Assembly (NCBI RefSeq): GCF_012972675.1
Contig: NZ_JABCRE010000002.1
Location: 485,001-549,000 of the forward strand
Direction of reading: 5' to 3'
From: Pontixanthobacter rizhaonensis
Lineage (GTDB): Bacteria; Pseudomonadota; Alphaproteobacteria; Sphingomonadales; Sphingomonadaceae
Length of the DNA stretch: 64,000 nucleotides
The translations under genes were made by a program, and so were the position numbers. The notes under the pieces were generated by a model, which saw only the letters and a program-made list of their open reading frames with translations, did no database searches and was not told the DNA's origin. Positions 17,959 through 27,083 of the stretch are shown piece after piece. Every line of letters begins with the position of its first letter. Position 1 is the first letter of the stretch.

Positions 17959-18592
17959 GCTTTTTGGAACTCCTGATCGCGGTTTTAGTGCCCGAAAATT
18001 GATTATCGGGGTTGATGAGGCAGGTCGAGGGCCTTTAGCCGGGCCAGTCGTAGCTGGTGCTGCGGTGCTGTGCGACAATCCGCCAACTGGGCTGGCAGAT
18101 TCAAAAAAGCTGTCTGCGAAACGCCGGGCGGCGCTGGATATCGAAATCCGCCAGAGCTGTGTTTGGGCAGTCGGTGTGGTGGAGCCTGCCGAGATAGACG
18201 AATTGAACATTTTGGGTGCAACAATGCTCGCCATGACGCTGGCGGTGCAGCGGGTGACCGCCTTGTTGGAAGCGGCTCCCTCTGCGGTTCTGATTGACGG
18301 GAACATGACGCCAGATGGACGATGCGCGAATTGGGTCAATCCAGCCGGAGCGGATGTCAGGGCAATAGTCGGCGGTGACGGCAGTGAACCTTGCATTTCA
18401 GCGGCTTCTATCGTGGCCAAGGAATGGCGTGATCGGATCATGATCGATGCGGCAGTCAAATGGCCGCATTACGGGTGGGAGCGTAACAAAGGGTACGGAA
18501 CTAAGGAGCATATGGAAGGCCTTCATTTGCATGGTCCCACACCGCTGCACCGACAAAGTTTTGCTCCGGTCGCTCAACTGAGTTTGCTCTAG
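17957..18592 (+). CDS. rnhB: Ribonuclease HII
   Basis: A 211-residue RNase HII that removes ribonucleotides from RNA-DNA hybrids. GVDEAGRGPLAGPVV (Asp20, Glu21), the LIDGN motif (Asp114) and SIVAKEWRDR (Asp159) are the four metal-site carboxylates; KGYGTKEH is also conserved. The ATG at 17957 shares two bases with the divergent dehydrogenase start (CATG). An in-frame TTG right before IIGVDEAG is an alternative that would separate the two genes, but neither has a good SD. Confidence 0.92.
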   Translation: MLFGTPDRGFSARKLIIGVDEAGRGPLAGPVVAGAAVLCDNPPTGLADSKKLSAKRRAALDIEIRQSCVWAVGVVEPAEIDELNILGATMLAMTLAVQRVTALLEAAPSAVLIDGNMTPDGRCANWVNPAGADVRAIVGGDGSEPCISAASIVAKEWRDRIMIDAAVKWPHYGWERNKGYGTKEHMEGLHLHGPTPLHRQSFAPVAQLSLL

Positions 18593-18612
18593 ATTACCTT
18601 TGCTCCGGGCCG

Positions 18613-19521
18613 TTAAGCCAGGATTTCGCGTGCTTCTGTCGCCACAACTTCGGCAATCGCGGCATATGTATCGGCAAACGCAGTACCTTCACGCCAGATC
18701 GCGGCGATCGACCGTTTTTCGGACCAGCCCTTGATATCAAACCGTTTGACCATGCCTTCGCCGCCGGTTTCCGATCGCAGGTATAGCTCGGGCAAAATGG
18801 CCATGCCCAGACCTGACCCGGCCATTTGGCGCAGACTGTCGAGACTGGTGCCTTCATAGTCGCGCTGGATATCGGCATTCATCTTCTCGCAAATTTGGTA
18901 GGCCTGGAGATGCAAGGGGTGGCGGCGATCAAGGCTCAAGACAGGCTCGCCCGTGAAGTCGCTATACTCGAGCGTCTCCTTCCCGAACAACGCATGATCG
19001 GGTGCGCCGATCAGATGCAGTCGCTCCTGAAATAGCGGTTCGATATGCAATTCAGAACCGGTCACGGGCAGCGGGGCCAGCATCATATCCAAAGTGCCAT
19101 TGCGCAGCTCGGCAAATTGGTCTGAGGGAAGACCTTCACGCACATACAGCTTAAGCTGAGGATAATCCTTGTGCAGCCGCACCACCGCAAATGGCATCAG
19201 ATAGGGGCCAATGGTTGGTGATACTCCAAAGCGAATGGTACCCGCCATGCCGTCTTTGCTGCGTTCTGCGATCAGCCGGATTTCGGAAATATCACGCAAT
19301 ACATTGCGTGCACGGGCGGCAATGTCCCGTCCGATAGGCGTCAAGCGGACGGGCCGTCCACGCTCCACCAATTTACTGCCAAGGCGCAATTCCAGCTCTT
19401 TGATCTGCTGGCTCAGCGTTGGCTGGGTGACGTGCACGCTATCGGCTGCACGTCCGAAATGGAGCGTGTCTTCGATAGCGACCAGATATTGTAATTGTCG
19501 AAGTGATGGCATGATAGACAT
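18613..19521 (-). CDS. OxyR-like LysR-family regulator lacking the peroxidatic cysteine
   Basis: A 302-residue LysR protein most like OxyR: N-terminal winged helix (about 6-65, with RAADSVHVTQPTLSQQIKELE) and an effector domain. In E. coli OxyR the redox pair is Cys199/Cys208. Aligning HCLRDQAMGFC with HPLHLQAYQIC here puts Pro202 at the Cys199 position and Cys211 at Cys208, with identical spacing. So it should not form the peroxide-sensing disulfide. It is divergent from a DUF465 micro-gene with 90 bases between them. It may be a redox-insensitive OxyR paralogue. Confidence 0.88.
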   Translation of the reverse strand: MSIMPSLRQLQYLVAIEDTLHFGRAADSVHVTQPTLSQQIKELELRLGSKLVERGRPVRLTPIGRDIAARARNVLRDISEIRLIAERSKDGMAGTIRFGVSPTIGPYLMPFAVVRLHKDYPQLKLYVREGLPSDQFAELRNGTLDMMLAPLPVTGSELHIEPLFQERLHLIGAPDHALFGKETLEYSDFTGEPVLSLDRRHPLHLQAYQICEKMNADIQRDYEGTSLDSLRQMAGSGLGMAILPELYLRSETGGEGMVKRFDIKGWSEKRSIAAIWREGTAFADTYAAIAEVVATEAREILA

Positions 19522-19611
19522 TATCTATCAAATTAGACCAACACTTGCAATTGGATTTATCGACTTTTTGCTGCCATTTCATTCTCAGCGGGGCAACGAA
19601 AGGAGAGAATA

Positions 19612-19785
19612 ATGAAAAATCATCTCGACAAATTGCGCCTTCGCCATCGGCGGTTGGATCGGTTGATCGACACGACGAAGGCTGCCGGCAAGCAAGAGGA
19701 ATTGAAAACCCTCAAACGGATCCGGCTGAATTTGAAAGATAGAATTACCGCGCTGAGGCAGAGCAGAGCATCTGTGACGCAGTAG
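19612..19785 (+). CDS. DUF465 (YdcH-like) small basic protein
   Basis: A 57-residue protein (MKNHLDKLRLRHRRLDRLID ... LKTLKRIRLNLKDRI ...) preceded by a good SD (AAGGAGAG, ending 5 bases before the ATG). HRRLDRLID followed by LKRIRLNLKDRI is the DUF465 signature, a helical hairpin of unknown function; these proteins are abundant and often stress- or stationary-phase related in proteobacteria. Transcribed divergently from the OxyR-like gene. A long hairpin with a C/T loop follows its stop (separate entry). Short, but SD, motif and position make it convincing. Confidence 0.85.
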   Translation: MKNHLDKLRLRHRRLDRLIDTTKAAGKQEELKTLKRIRLNLKDRITALRQSRASVTQ

Positions 19786-19793
19786 GTCGGTAA

Positions 19794-19843
19794 GGACGGC
19801 ATCGGGTTTCCTCCCCCCTCCTCCTGGGAACCGGATGCCGTCC
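19794..19843 (+). ncRNA. Long hairpin with C/U-rich (anti-SD-like) loop; terminator or 3'-UTR sRNA candidate
   Basis: GGACGGCATC (19794-19803) pairs perfectly with GATGCCGTCC (19834-19843); after one G-G mismatch, GGTTTCC (19805-19811) pairs with GGGAACC (19826-19832) with one G-U. The loop is TCCCCCCTCCTCCT, containing CCUCC, the core of the 16S 3' end. No T-run follows, so it is not a textbook terminator. Loops of this type are known in alphaproteobacterial sRNAs processed from small-protein mRNAs. Confidence 0.5.
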
Positions 19844-19919
19844 CAAACATATTAGATGAGACGAATTGCGGCGCGCGCAGGTCAATCCTGCCGCGCCGCA
19901 CTGCTAAGGGGCACAAATA

Positions 19920-21095
19920 ATGGCCGTTAAAGGCGCTGCACAATTCCTAAGGGATTTTCTAAAAGAGGAGAGCGCCGGCGGCGTTGTCCTGATGATCGCG
20001 GCGCTTGCCGCGCTTATAGTCGCCAATAGCGGTTTGGCCGGATGGTATTCCGATACGCTGGCCACACCCATCCACTTTACCGTGGGCGGAACCGGTATCG
20101 AAAAACCGGCCATCCTGTGGATCAATGACGGGCTGATGGCGCTGTTTTTCTTCCTAGTCGGTTTGGAAGTGAAGCGCGAAGTACTGACCGGCCAATTATC
20201 AAGCTGGAAACAAGCATCTTTACCGCTATTTGCCGCGCTTGGCGGAATGGTCGCACCGGCGCTCGTGTTCCTCGCGATCAACTGGAATACTCCGGAAAAC
20301 CTCAATGGTTGGGCCATTCCGGCAGCGACCGATATTGCCTTCGCGCTCGGTATTCTTGCGTTGCTCGGCAGCCGGGTGCCAGTGGCTCTGAAAGCGCTGC
20401 TGCTCGCCATCGCAGTCATTGATGACATTGGGGCGATCATGATTATCGCATTGTTCTACACCCCAGGTGTGGAAACCAATATGCTGATCGGTGCAGCTGT
20501 GGTCTTTGCCGCGCTGTTTGCGATCGGCAAGGCACGGGTCGGATCCCGTTTGCCCTATGTCATTCTGGGCGTGATCCTGTGGTATCTGGTTCTGAAATCC
20601 GGTGTCCACGCGACACTGGCAGGCGTTGCCTTGGCGATGACTATCCCGCTCAAAAGTCGCGGCGGAGAAGACGTGCTTGAGCATATGGAGCATGACCTCC
20701 ACCCATGGGTGGCATTCATGGTCGTCCCGATTTTTGCCTTTGCGAATGCCGGTGTCGGACTGCTTGATATCGAGTTCGCGGCGCTACTGGCACCGCTTCC
20801 ACTCGGGATCGCTCTTGGCCTGTTGATCGGTAAGCAAATCGGGATCGTTGGTTTTGCATGGGTTGCGAAGGCAACCGGGATCGCCAGCCTACCGCCGGGC
20901 ATCAGCTGGATGCAGCTATGGGGCCTATCGCTTATCGCCGGTATCGGCTTCACCATGAGCCTGTTTATCGGTAACTTGGCCTTCGCCTCGGCAGAGCAAA
21001 TCGCAGCGGTGAAGCTGGGCGTACTCAGCGGATCGTTGATAGCGGCAATTGCAGGGGTGGTTATCCTCCGCGCAGCGAGTAATAAGCCTGCATGA
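19920..21095 (+). CDS. nhaA: Na+/H+ antiporter NhaA
   Basis: A 391-residue NhaA with about 12 membrane helices. The catalytic aspartates are in AVIDDIGAIM (Asp168, Asp169, matching E. coli Asp163/164), with Asp138 in AATDIAFALG matching Asp133. It exports sodium in exchange for protons, which fits a marine habitat and the sodium channel nearby. The stop overlaps the next start (ATGA), so it is translationally coupled to a second cation exchanger. Confidence 0.95.
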   Translation: MAVKGAAQFLRDFLKEESAGGVVLMIAALAALIVANSGLAGWYSDTLATPIHFTVGGTGIEKPAILWINDGLMALFFFLVGLEVKREVLTGQLSSWKQASLPLFAALGGMVAPALVFLAINWNTPENLNGWAIPAATDIAFALGILALLGSRVPVALKALLLAIAVIDDIGAIMIIALFYTPGVETNMLIGAAVVFAALFAIGKARVGSRLPYVILGVILWYLVLKSGVHATLAGVALAMTIPLKSRGGEDVLEHMEHDLHPWVAFMVVPIFAFANAGVGLLDIEFAALLAPLPLGIALGLLIGKQIGIVGFAWVAKATGIASLPPGISWMQLWGLSLIAGIGFTMSLFIGNLAFASAEQIAAVKLGVLSGSLIAAIAGVVILRAASNKPA

Positions 21096-22009
21096 TAACT
21101 GCATCACTGCTGGTCCTCGCGGGCCTGATCGGATTGGGTTTTGGCGGCGAATGGCTGGTGCGCGGTTCCGTGGGGATCGCGCAGCGGATGGGCATATCCA
21201 ATCTGGTAACAGGATTGGTGATTGTCGGTGCGGCGACATCCATGCCCGAAATGGTGGCGAGTATTCAGGCGGCCTTGATTGGGTCGCCTGAAATCGCATG
21301 GGGCAATATTGCCGGATCCAACTTGGCCAACACCCTACTGATTTTGGGCGCAGCAGCCATGGTTGCGCCGATTGTTTTGACCGGGGCAGGGCGGCGCGAT
21401 GCCATCGTGGCCTTTGCAGCCTCAGTGCTTTTGTGGTTTCTGACATGGCAGGGTTATGCTTCGCCATTGATCGGTATCGGGCTGCTCGTCCTGTTGGTTG
21501 TCTACATCGTCTGGCGGTATCGTCATCCGCGCCCCGATGATGAGGAAGAAGACGAAGACCCGCCAGTGATGTGGCAGGCCATCGTCTATTTCCTCGTCGG
21601 TGTGGGCGCGCTGATTATCGGTGGTAAATTGCTGGTCGATGGGGCCGTGGATATTGCCCGCTTTGCTGGCCTGAGCGAGACCGTTATTGGTTTGACGGTG
21701 GTGGCCATTGGAACATCTTTGCCAGAACTGGCGGCTTCGGTGGCAGCGGCGTTGAAAGGCAAATCCGGCTTGGCGCTGGGCAATGTCGTCGGGTCGAATA
21801 TCTACAATCTGCTGCTGATTGGCGGCGTCACTATGACGATTGCGCCGTTCCCGATTCCGGCGGAGCTGGTTGATGTCGAGTTTCCATTGGTTGTTGCCAC
21901 GGCATTGCTCGTGCTGCTGATGTGTTGGTTCGCAAATAGCATTAGCCGCGTGGTTGGCGGCCTGTTGGTGGCAGCCTTTGCAGTGAACACAGTGCTATTC
22001 TTCGTCTGA
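21092..22009 (+). CDS. Calcium/sodium antiporter (CaCA family, YrbG-like)
   Basis: A 305-residue exchanger with the two inverted alpha-repeats of the CaCA family: GAATSMPEMVAS plus GNIAGSNLANTLL (47-57 and 71-83), and GTSLPELAAS plus GNVVGSNIYNLLL (207-216 and 230-242). A short acidic cytoplasmic loop (DDEEEDED, 149-156) links the halves and may sense calcium. About 10 membrane helices. Coupled to nhaA by a 4-base overlap, suggesting a joint sodium/calcium homeostasis unit. Confidence 0.93.
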   Translation: MITASLLVLAGLIGLGFGGEWLVRGSVGIAQRMGISNLVTGLVIVGAATSMPEMVASIQAALIGSPEIAWGNIAGSNLANTLLILGAAAMVAPIVLTGAGRRDAIVAFAASVLLWFLTWQGYASPLIGIGLLVLLVVYIVWRYRHPRPDDEEEDEDPPVMWQAIVYFLVGVGALIIGGKLLVDGAVDIARFAGLSETVIGLTVVAIGTSLPELAASVAAALKGKSGLALGNVVGSNIYNLLLIGGVTMTIAPFPIPAELVDVEFPLVVATALLVLLMCWFANSISRVVGGLLVAAFAVNTVLFFV

Positions 22010-22051
22010 CAGGCGTTTAATAGGCCCTGCCAAAAAGAAATTCGCAAAAGC

Positions 22052-22227
22052 GAGTCTTCCACGCCACACCCCATCATATCGAGTCTGCCAAACGGGCGCA
22101 GACTCAAGATGTTGTGGCGGACTCCTTTCGTTCTCTCTCAAACAGAACATGGTTAGCGGCGCGTTAACCATGTTGGCCCATAGTCTGTGCTTGACGCGGA
22201 GTCCGTTTGGACTCACCCTGTGGATAA
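22052..22227 (+). promoter_or_regulatory. ccrM control region: six GANTC sites, CtrA-like box, DnaA box
   Basis: GANTC sites start at 22052, 22081, 22101, 22120, 22199 and 22210. TTAG-N7-TTAA (22153-22167) differs by one base from the CtrA box TTAA-N7-TTAA and sits in a 10-bp inverted repeat (AACATGGTTA 22146-22155 / TAACCATGTT 22165-22174). TGTGGATAA (22219-22227) is a perfect DnaA box on the minus strand. Two further inverted repeats are built from the GANTC sites: GAGTCTGC/GCAGACTC (22081-22105) and GAGTCC/GGACTC (22199-22214). I could not place a clear -35/-10. Confidence 0.7.
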
Positions 22228-23409
<1,182 letters not shown>

Positions 23410-23430
23410 CCGGCTGTCCTACAGAGCCGG
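23410..23430 (+). terminator. Hairpin directly after the ccrM stop
   Basis: CCGGCT (23410-23415) pairs with AGCCGG (23425-23430), 9-base loop, starting at the base after the TGA. No T-run, so weak as an intrinsic terminator. The remaining 165 bases up to folP hold no gene that I can see. Confidence 0.4.
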
Positions 23431-23595
23431 CAGGTCCTACAAGACTGAGATCGCTCGGCTCCTATGCTGTGGGTGCGGCGCTATTATGTGCTAGCGCGTG
23501 GGCAGAAAACGGTGGGTGGGTGAGTAGATTTTTTTGCTTAGGACAGTGTACCATGTGTCACTCTCATTCAGTAATTCCGAGGTGAAGCTGAACGT

Positions 23596-24711
23596 ATGAC
23601 TGCTCAAATTTATATCCAACCTGTCGGTTTTACGGCGAGCCCGCAGAGTGAATTGGGCGATGCGATCCGTCTTGCAGGCGGCATGGTCTATGCCCACCGA
23701 TTTGCGATCATCACCCGCGAAGATGGCCGAGTTGCTGACCGGGTTTTGGTGTCTTCACAGGGCATGGAACGGGCATTGTCTGCGCTGCCGGCAGACATCG
23801 CTGCTGATGCACGGGATCAATGGGCGGCGCTATCCAAGGTGCATTCCCCCATCCAATTGGGTGAACGGACCCTGCGGCTCGATCAGCCGCAGATTATGGG
23901 CATCCTCAATGTAACGCCGGACAGTTTTTCTGATGGCGGCGAATTTCTTGATCGACCAGAGGCCGGTAAAGCGCACGCTTCTGCAATGCTCGAAGCCGGA
24001 GCCGCGCTGGTCGATATTGGCGGTGAAAGCACGCGGCCCGGTGCTGCGGCCACATGGGAAGGTGACGAACTGGAGCGGGTTATCCCGGCAGTAGAATATT
24101 GTGCAGCTATGGGTGCAGCCATCAGTGTCGATACGCGCCGTCCTGCGGTGATGGAAGCAGCGTTGGACGCTGGCGCGCATATCATCAATGATGTGTCAGC
24201 GCTCCGCCACGATCCGCGCAGCCTGGCCTTAATGGCGGCGCAGGATTGCCCGGTTGTGCTGATGCATGCGCCGGGGGAGGGGGATAACCTCCACGCCAAT
24301 GACAGCTATGATAACGTGGCTTTAGATGTGTTTGATTGGCTACGCACGGCACGGGATCGTGCGATCGAGGCGGGTATTGCGCGGGAACATATCATTCTTG
24401 ATCCGGGTATCGGGTTTGGCAAAAGTCTGGCGGATAATCTGGCCCTGATAAATACCTTGCCGCTGTTCCATGCTTTGGGTCAGCCGCTGCTATTGGGGGC
24501 TAGCCGGAAACGGATGATTGGTGCCTTGTCCAATGAAGCCCCTGCTGACCAGCGGCTTGGCGGCAGTATTGCTCTCGCGATGGCGGGGATGAATGCAGGC
24601 GTGCAATTGCTCCGCGTGCATGATGTTCCGCAGACGGTTCAGGCGCGCAATGTGTGGCGCGGGCTGCGCGATGCGGCGCTTACCGATTTTGCTATGACGG
24701 CCCCGGACTGA
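23596..24711 (+). CDS. folP: Dihydropteroate synthase with N-terminal extension
   Basis: Folate-pathway enzyme joining pterin pyrophosphate and p-aminobenzoate. The TIM-barrel core begins at MGILNVTPDSFSDGG (101-115), with GGESTRPGA, SVDTRRPAVME, INDVSAL, LDPGIGFGK and LGASRKRMIG all present. The core is complete, but about 80 extra residues precede it compared with the usual roughly 280-residue enzyme. The extension (QPVGFTASPQSELGDAIRLAGG ... YAHRFAIITREDG) looks folded, with no recognised domain. Start is the ATG at 23596. Confidence 0.92.
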   Translation: MTAQIYIQPVGFTASPQSELGDAIRLAGGMVYAHRFAIITREDGRVADRVLVSSQGMERALSALPADIAADARDQWAALSKVHSPIQLGERTLRLDQPQIMGILNVTPDSFSDGGEFLDRPEAGKAHASAMLEAGAALVDIGGESTRPGAAATWEGDELERVIPAVEYCAAMGAAISVDTRRPAVMEAALDAGAHIINDVSALRHDPRSLALMAAQDCPVVLMHAPGEGDNLHANDSYDNVALDVFDWLRTARDRAIEAGIAREHIILDPGIGFGKSLADNLALINTLPLFHALGQPLLLGASRKRMIGALSNEAPADQRLGGSIALAMAGMNAGVQLLRVHDVPQTVQARNVWRGLRDAALTDFAMTAPD

Positions 24712-24737
24712 CGGCGCGAGCTTAGTTACCTTGTACT

Positions 24738-25163
24738 CTAAGCAGCTTGGTCCTGTGCGTTCCCGCCAACCGGACGGATGCGCGCAAAGATCAATTGCAG
24801 CGCCTGTTCCATCCAGCGTTCGTCCAAATGCTCAAACGCATCGGAGATCGGATTACCGGGATTGACGGTGAAGCGGCTGCGCTCAATCGGTTCGCATTGG
24901 ATCACGACTTGGCCCTGTTGCAAGCTCATTGCGATGGCGATTGTCCGTTGACCGTGAATTTTGATGACGAACCGCTTGACCGCGCCGGTCGCGCCTTCTT
25001 CGGCCAGGTCAAAATCTTCGCGATCCTCAAATGCGCCGCGCAGCAGTTCCACCATCCGGGCAATCTTTGGCTGCTCGTCACGGGTCCAGCGAAACCGTTC
25101 AAATTGGGTGTTATCAACTGTGTTGGACAGTGTGTCACAAGCTTTCTGGAAATTGTCTTCCAT
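24738..25163 (-). CDS. Conserved hypothetical protein
   Basis: Start set at the ATG 25163 (MEDNFQKACDTLSN), which has GAGG 9 bases upstream; the frame is open to 25217 with other ATGs at 25172 and 25169. The 141-residue product is soluble and acidic, with no signal peptide. The middle (VKRFVIKIHGQRTIAIAMSLQQGQVVIQCEPI) looks like a mixed alpha/beta domain, and the C-terminus is helical. I do not recognise the family. It ends tail to tail with folP. It may be a sphingomonad-conserved protein; function unknown. Confidence 0.65.
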   Translation of the reverse strand: MEDNFQKACDTLSNTVDNTQFERFRWTRDEQPKIARMVELLRGAFEDREDFDLAEEGATGAVKRFVIKIHGQRTIAIAMSLQQGQVVIQCEPIERSRFTVNPGNPISDAFEHLDERWMEQALQLIFARIRPVGGNAQDQAA

Positions 25164-25350
25164 TGTCATCATCCTCGGTTGATCTGGCGGCATTGCCTCT
25201 AGAATTGGGAATACCAAGAATGTCCTAACAACTTCCCATCACCGCGCTGCGATGATGGTGTGAAATAAAATTATTCAAATTTGTAACGGAATGCATCCGG
25301 CGTGCGAACAATCGATCGGGACGGGCACACTGATTGAGAGTTTTACTATT

Positions 25351-26127
25351 ATGAATACCGCTATTTCACTTCGCACGATTGCTACTATCAGTTCAGTGGT
25401 CGCCTTGGCTGCTGCGTCTCCTGCGTTCGCGCAAGACACCAAAGAGTTTGAGCCAGAGGGTGGAGCCTATATTTCTGTTCTCGCCGGGGTTACGTCACCG
25501 ACTGACAGTGATTTCAGCGGTGTTCAGGATCCACAAGGAAGCGCACCGGGTGTCGCCGGTGCACCAGCCGATGTGCGCGTGGAATTTGAAGATACGTTTC
25601 AGGGCGCGGTCGCCGTGGGATACCGGCTTCCAAAGCATGTCTTCGGCATCTTCCAACCCAGTCTTGAACTGGAATATAGCCGCTCCACACCGGACGTAGA
25701 TGGCGGCGCCTTTAACGGCGGTAACCAGACATTCGCCGGTGATTTTGAAGTCAACACATATGCGGTCAATTACCAGTCGGATATTCGCTGGTCGAACAAC
25801 CAGCGTGTGATTCCTTTCCTTGGCGGTGGTATCGGTATCGCTGACGTGGACGCAAACGCCACCTATTTCCCCAATAACGGCGTGGCGACAGCACCGACTT
25901 TCGCAGTTCGTGACAGCGATACGGCGCTATATTTGCAAAGCAATGCGGGCGTGACCTTCGTTCTCAACGAGAATTTCGACCTGAACACCCGGGTGCGTTA
26001 TCAGCGTATTGATGGTTTGGATCTGGACCGCCGTTTCATTGCCGGCGGCGCCAATGACCTCAACGCCCAGCTGGAAGGTGATTATGAAACTGTCAGCTTG
26101 CTCGCTGGCATTCGGTTCCGCTTTTAA
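25351..26127 (+). CDS. Outer-membrane beta-barrel protein
   Basis: Start at ATG 25351 (MNTAISLRTI), giving 258 residues; a signal peptide ends at about residue 28 (ASPAFA-Q). The rest alternates hydrophobic and polar residues in beta-strand fashion and closes with GIRFRF, a C-terminal phenylalanine typical of BAM substrates. It fits the OmpA-like/porin-type barrel domain family with about eight strands. Function likely structural or diffusion; no ligand can be inferred. A stable hairpin lies just after the stop. Confidence 0.87.
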   Translation: MNTAISLRTIATISSVVALAAASPAFAQDTKEFEPEGGAYISVLAGVTSPTDSDFSGVQDPQGSAPGVAGAPADVRVEFEDTFQGAVAVGYRLPKHVFGIFQPSLELEYSRSTPDVDGGAFNGGNQTFAGDFEVNTYAVNYQSDIRWSNNQRVIPFLGGGIGIADVDANATYFPNNGVATAPTFAVRDSDTALYLQSNAGVTFVLNENFDLNTRVRYQRIDGLDLDRRFIAGGANDLNAQLEGDYETVSLLAGIRFRF

Positions 26128-26141
26128 TAGCTGACAGTTTT

Positions 26142-26173
26142 GGCGGCGTGTTCCCTCTCCTGAACATGCCGCC
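26142..26173 (+). terminator. Hairpin with CU-rich loop after the outer-membrane protein gene
   Basis: GGCGGCGTGTTC (26142-26153) pairs with GAACATGCCGCC (26162-26173), one G-U, loop CCTCTCCT. No T-run on the 3' side. Same design as the hairpin at 19794-19843. Confidence 0.5.
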
Positions 26174-26209
26174 ATACTGTGTTGCGACCACGCGGCAATC
26201 CAGCTGTAG

Positions 26210-26231
26210 ACAGACTTGGGACAGACTTGGG
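26210..26231. repeat. Tandem duplication ACAGACTTGGG x2
   Basis: The 11-base unit occurs twice in direct succession (26210-26220, 26221-26231), between the outer-membrane protein gene and the SDR gene end. Probably a chance slippage duplication. Confidence 0.5.
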
Positions 26232-26238
26232 CGATTTT

Positions 26239-27036
26239 CTAGAGCGAAAAGCCGCCATCGCTGATGTGGACTGTACCCGTTACGTTGGCCGCGGCGTCAC
26301 TCAGCAGATATCCGATGTTCGCGGCGATTTCATCTGATGTAGCGAGCTTCCCGCGCGGGGTTCCCACGGCGAGCCCTTGCAAAGCGGCATCACGCCCATG
26401 CTTTTGAACGGCTTCGCGGAAGGCCTCGCCGGTGTCCCAAATCGCGGTATCTGCTCCGCCGGGGGCGATCGCATTCACGCGGATATTGTCTTGGGCACTT
26501 TCAGCTGCCGCCACGCGGGACATATGCGACACAGCAGCTTTGGCGACGCCGTAAGCGCCTATGCCGGGCACGGCCTTATGCCCTGTGACAGACGACACCA
26601 GAACAACACTGCCGCCGCCAGACTTTTTCATGGCGCGCAAAGATGTTCGCAAAGTCAGGAAGGCACCATCCAAATTGACACCCATCACACGCCGCCAGTC
26701 TTTCATGGTGTGTTCTGCAAACGGGCCGAATGCGCCAATGCCAGCATTTACCACGGCAAAATCCAGCTCGCTTAGCGAGGCATCCATCCTATCCCAGAAA
26801 CTTTCATCACTGACATCGGCGCCATGGTTTTCGCAAGAGCATGACAGGCCCAGACGGCCGAGACCATCAAGGTCCCGATCAATCAAGATCAGTTTGCCAA
26901 TGCCCTGACTGTCGAGCCAGCGCGCGCAGGAAGCGCCGATGCCCGATGCAGCGCCGGTTATGAGTGCGGTTTTGCCGGCAAAGCCGGGTAATGTAGTCGA
27001 AGGCATAGGTTTGGAAATCCCATCAAGGTTTCCCAT
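26239..27036 (-). CDS. Short-chain dehydrogenase/reductase
   Basis: An NAD(P)-dependent classical SDR of about 265 residues. The cofactor motif is TGAASGIGA, then NAGIGAFGPF, and the catalytic Ser-Tyr-Lys set is in VSSVTG and YGVAKAAV. The C-terminus has NAIAPGGADTAIW and GTVHISDGGFSL. Substrate is unknown. The frame opens at a TTG (27066); ATGs at 27036 and 27006 are alternatives, and 27036 is chosen because AAGGAA abuts it. It follows the response regulator gene by under 50 bases, so it may be co-transcribed with it. Confidence 0.85.
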   Translation of the reverse strand: MGNLDGISKPMPSTTLPGFAGKTALITGAASGIGASCARWLDSQGIGKLILIDRDLDGLGRLGLSCSCENHGADVSDESFWDRMDASLSELDFAVVNAGIGAFGPFAEHTMKDWRRVMGVNLDGAFLTLRTSLRAMKKSGGGSVVLVSSVTGHKAVPGIGAYGVAKAAVSHMSRVAAAESAQDNIRVNAIAPGGADTAIWDTGEAFREAVQKHGRDAALQGLAVGTPRGKLATSDEIAANIGYLLSDAAANVTGTVHISDGGFSL

Positions 27037-27083
27037 TTCCTTGGCTGAGTTGGCCTGTCGAAGCAATGGCCAAGCGCACGGGC

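Noticed and set aside
17959-18459. Upstream extension of the sugar dehydrogenase frame
   Set aside because: It runs antisense through rnhB and encodes nothing like the family; the lipoprotein signal begins at 17958.
20226-20702. A minus-strand frame opposite nhaA
   Set aside because: No motif, no SD and complete overlap with a well-recognised antiporter gene.
24720-24743. Short inverted repeat GCTTAG/CTAAGC after folP
   Set aside because: Six base pairs with a 12-base loop, overlapping the end of the next gene; too weak to call a terminator.
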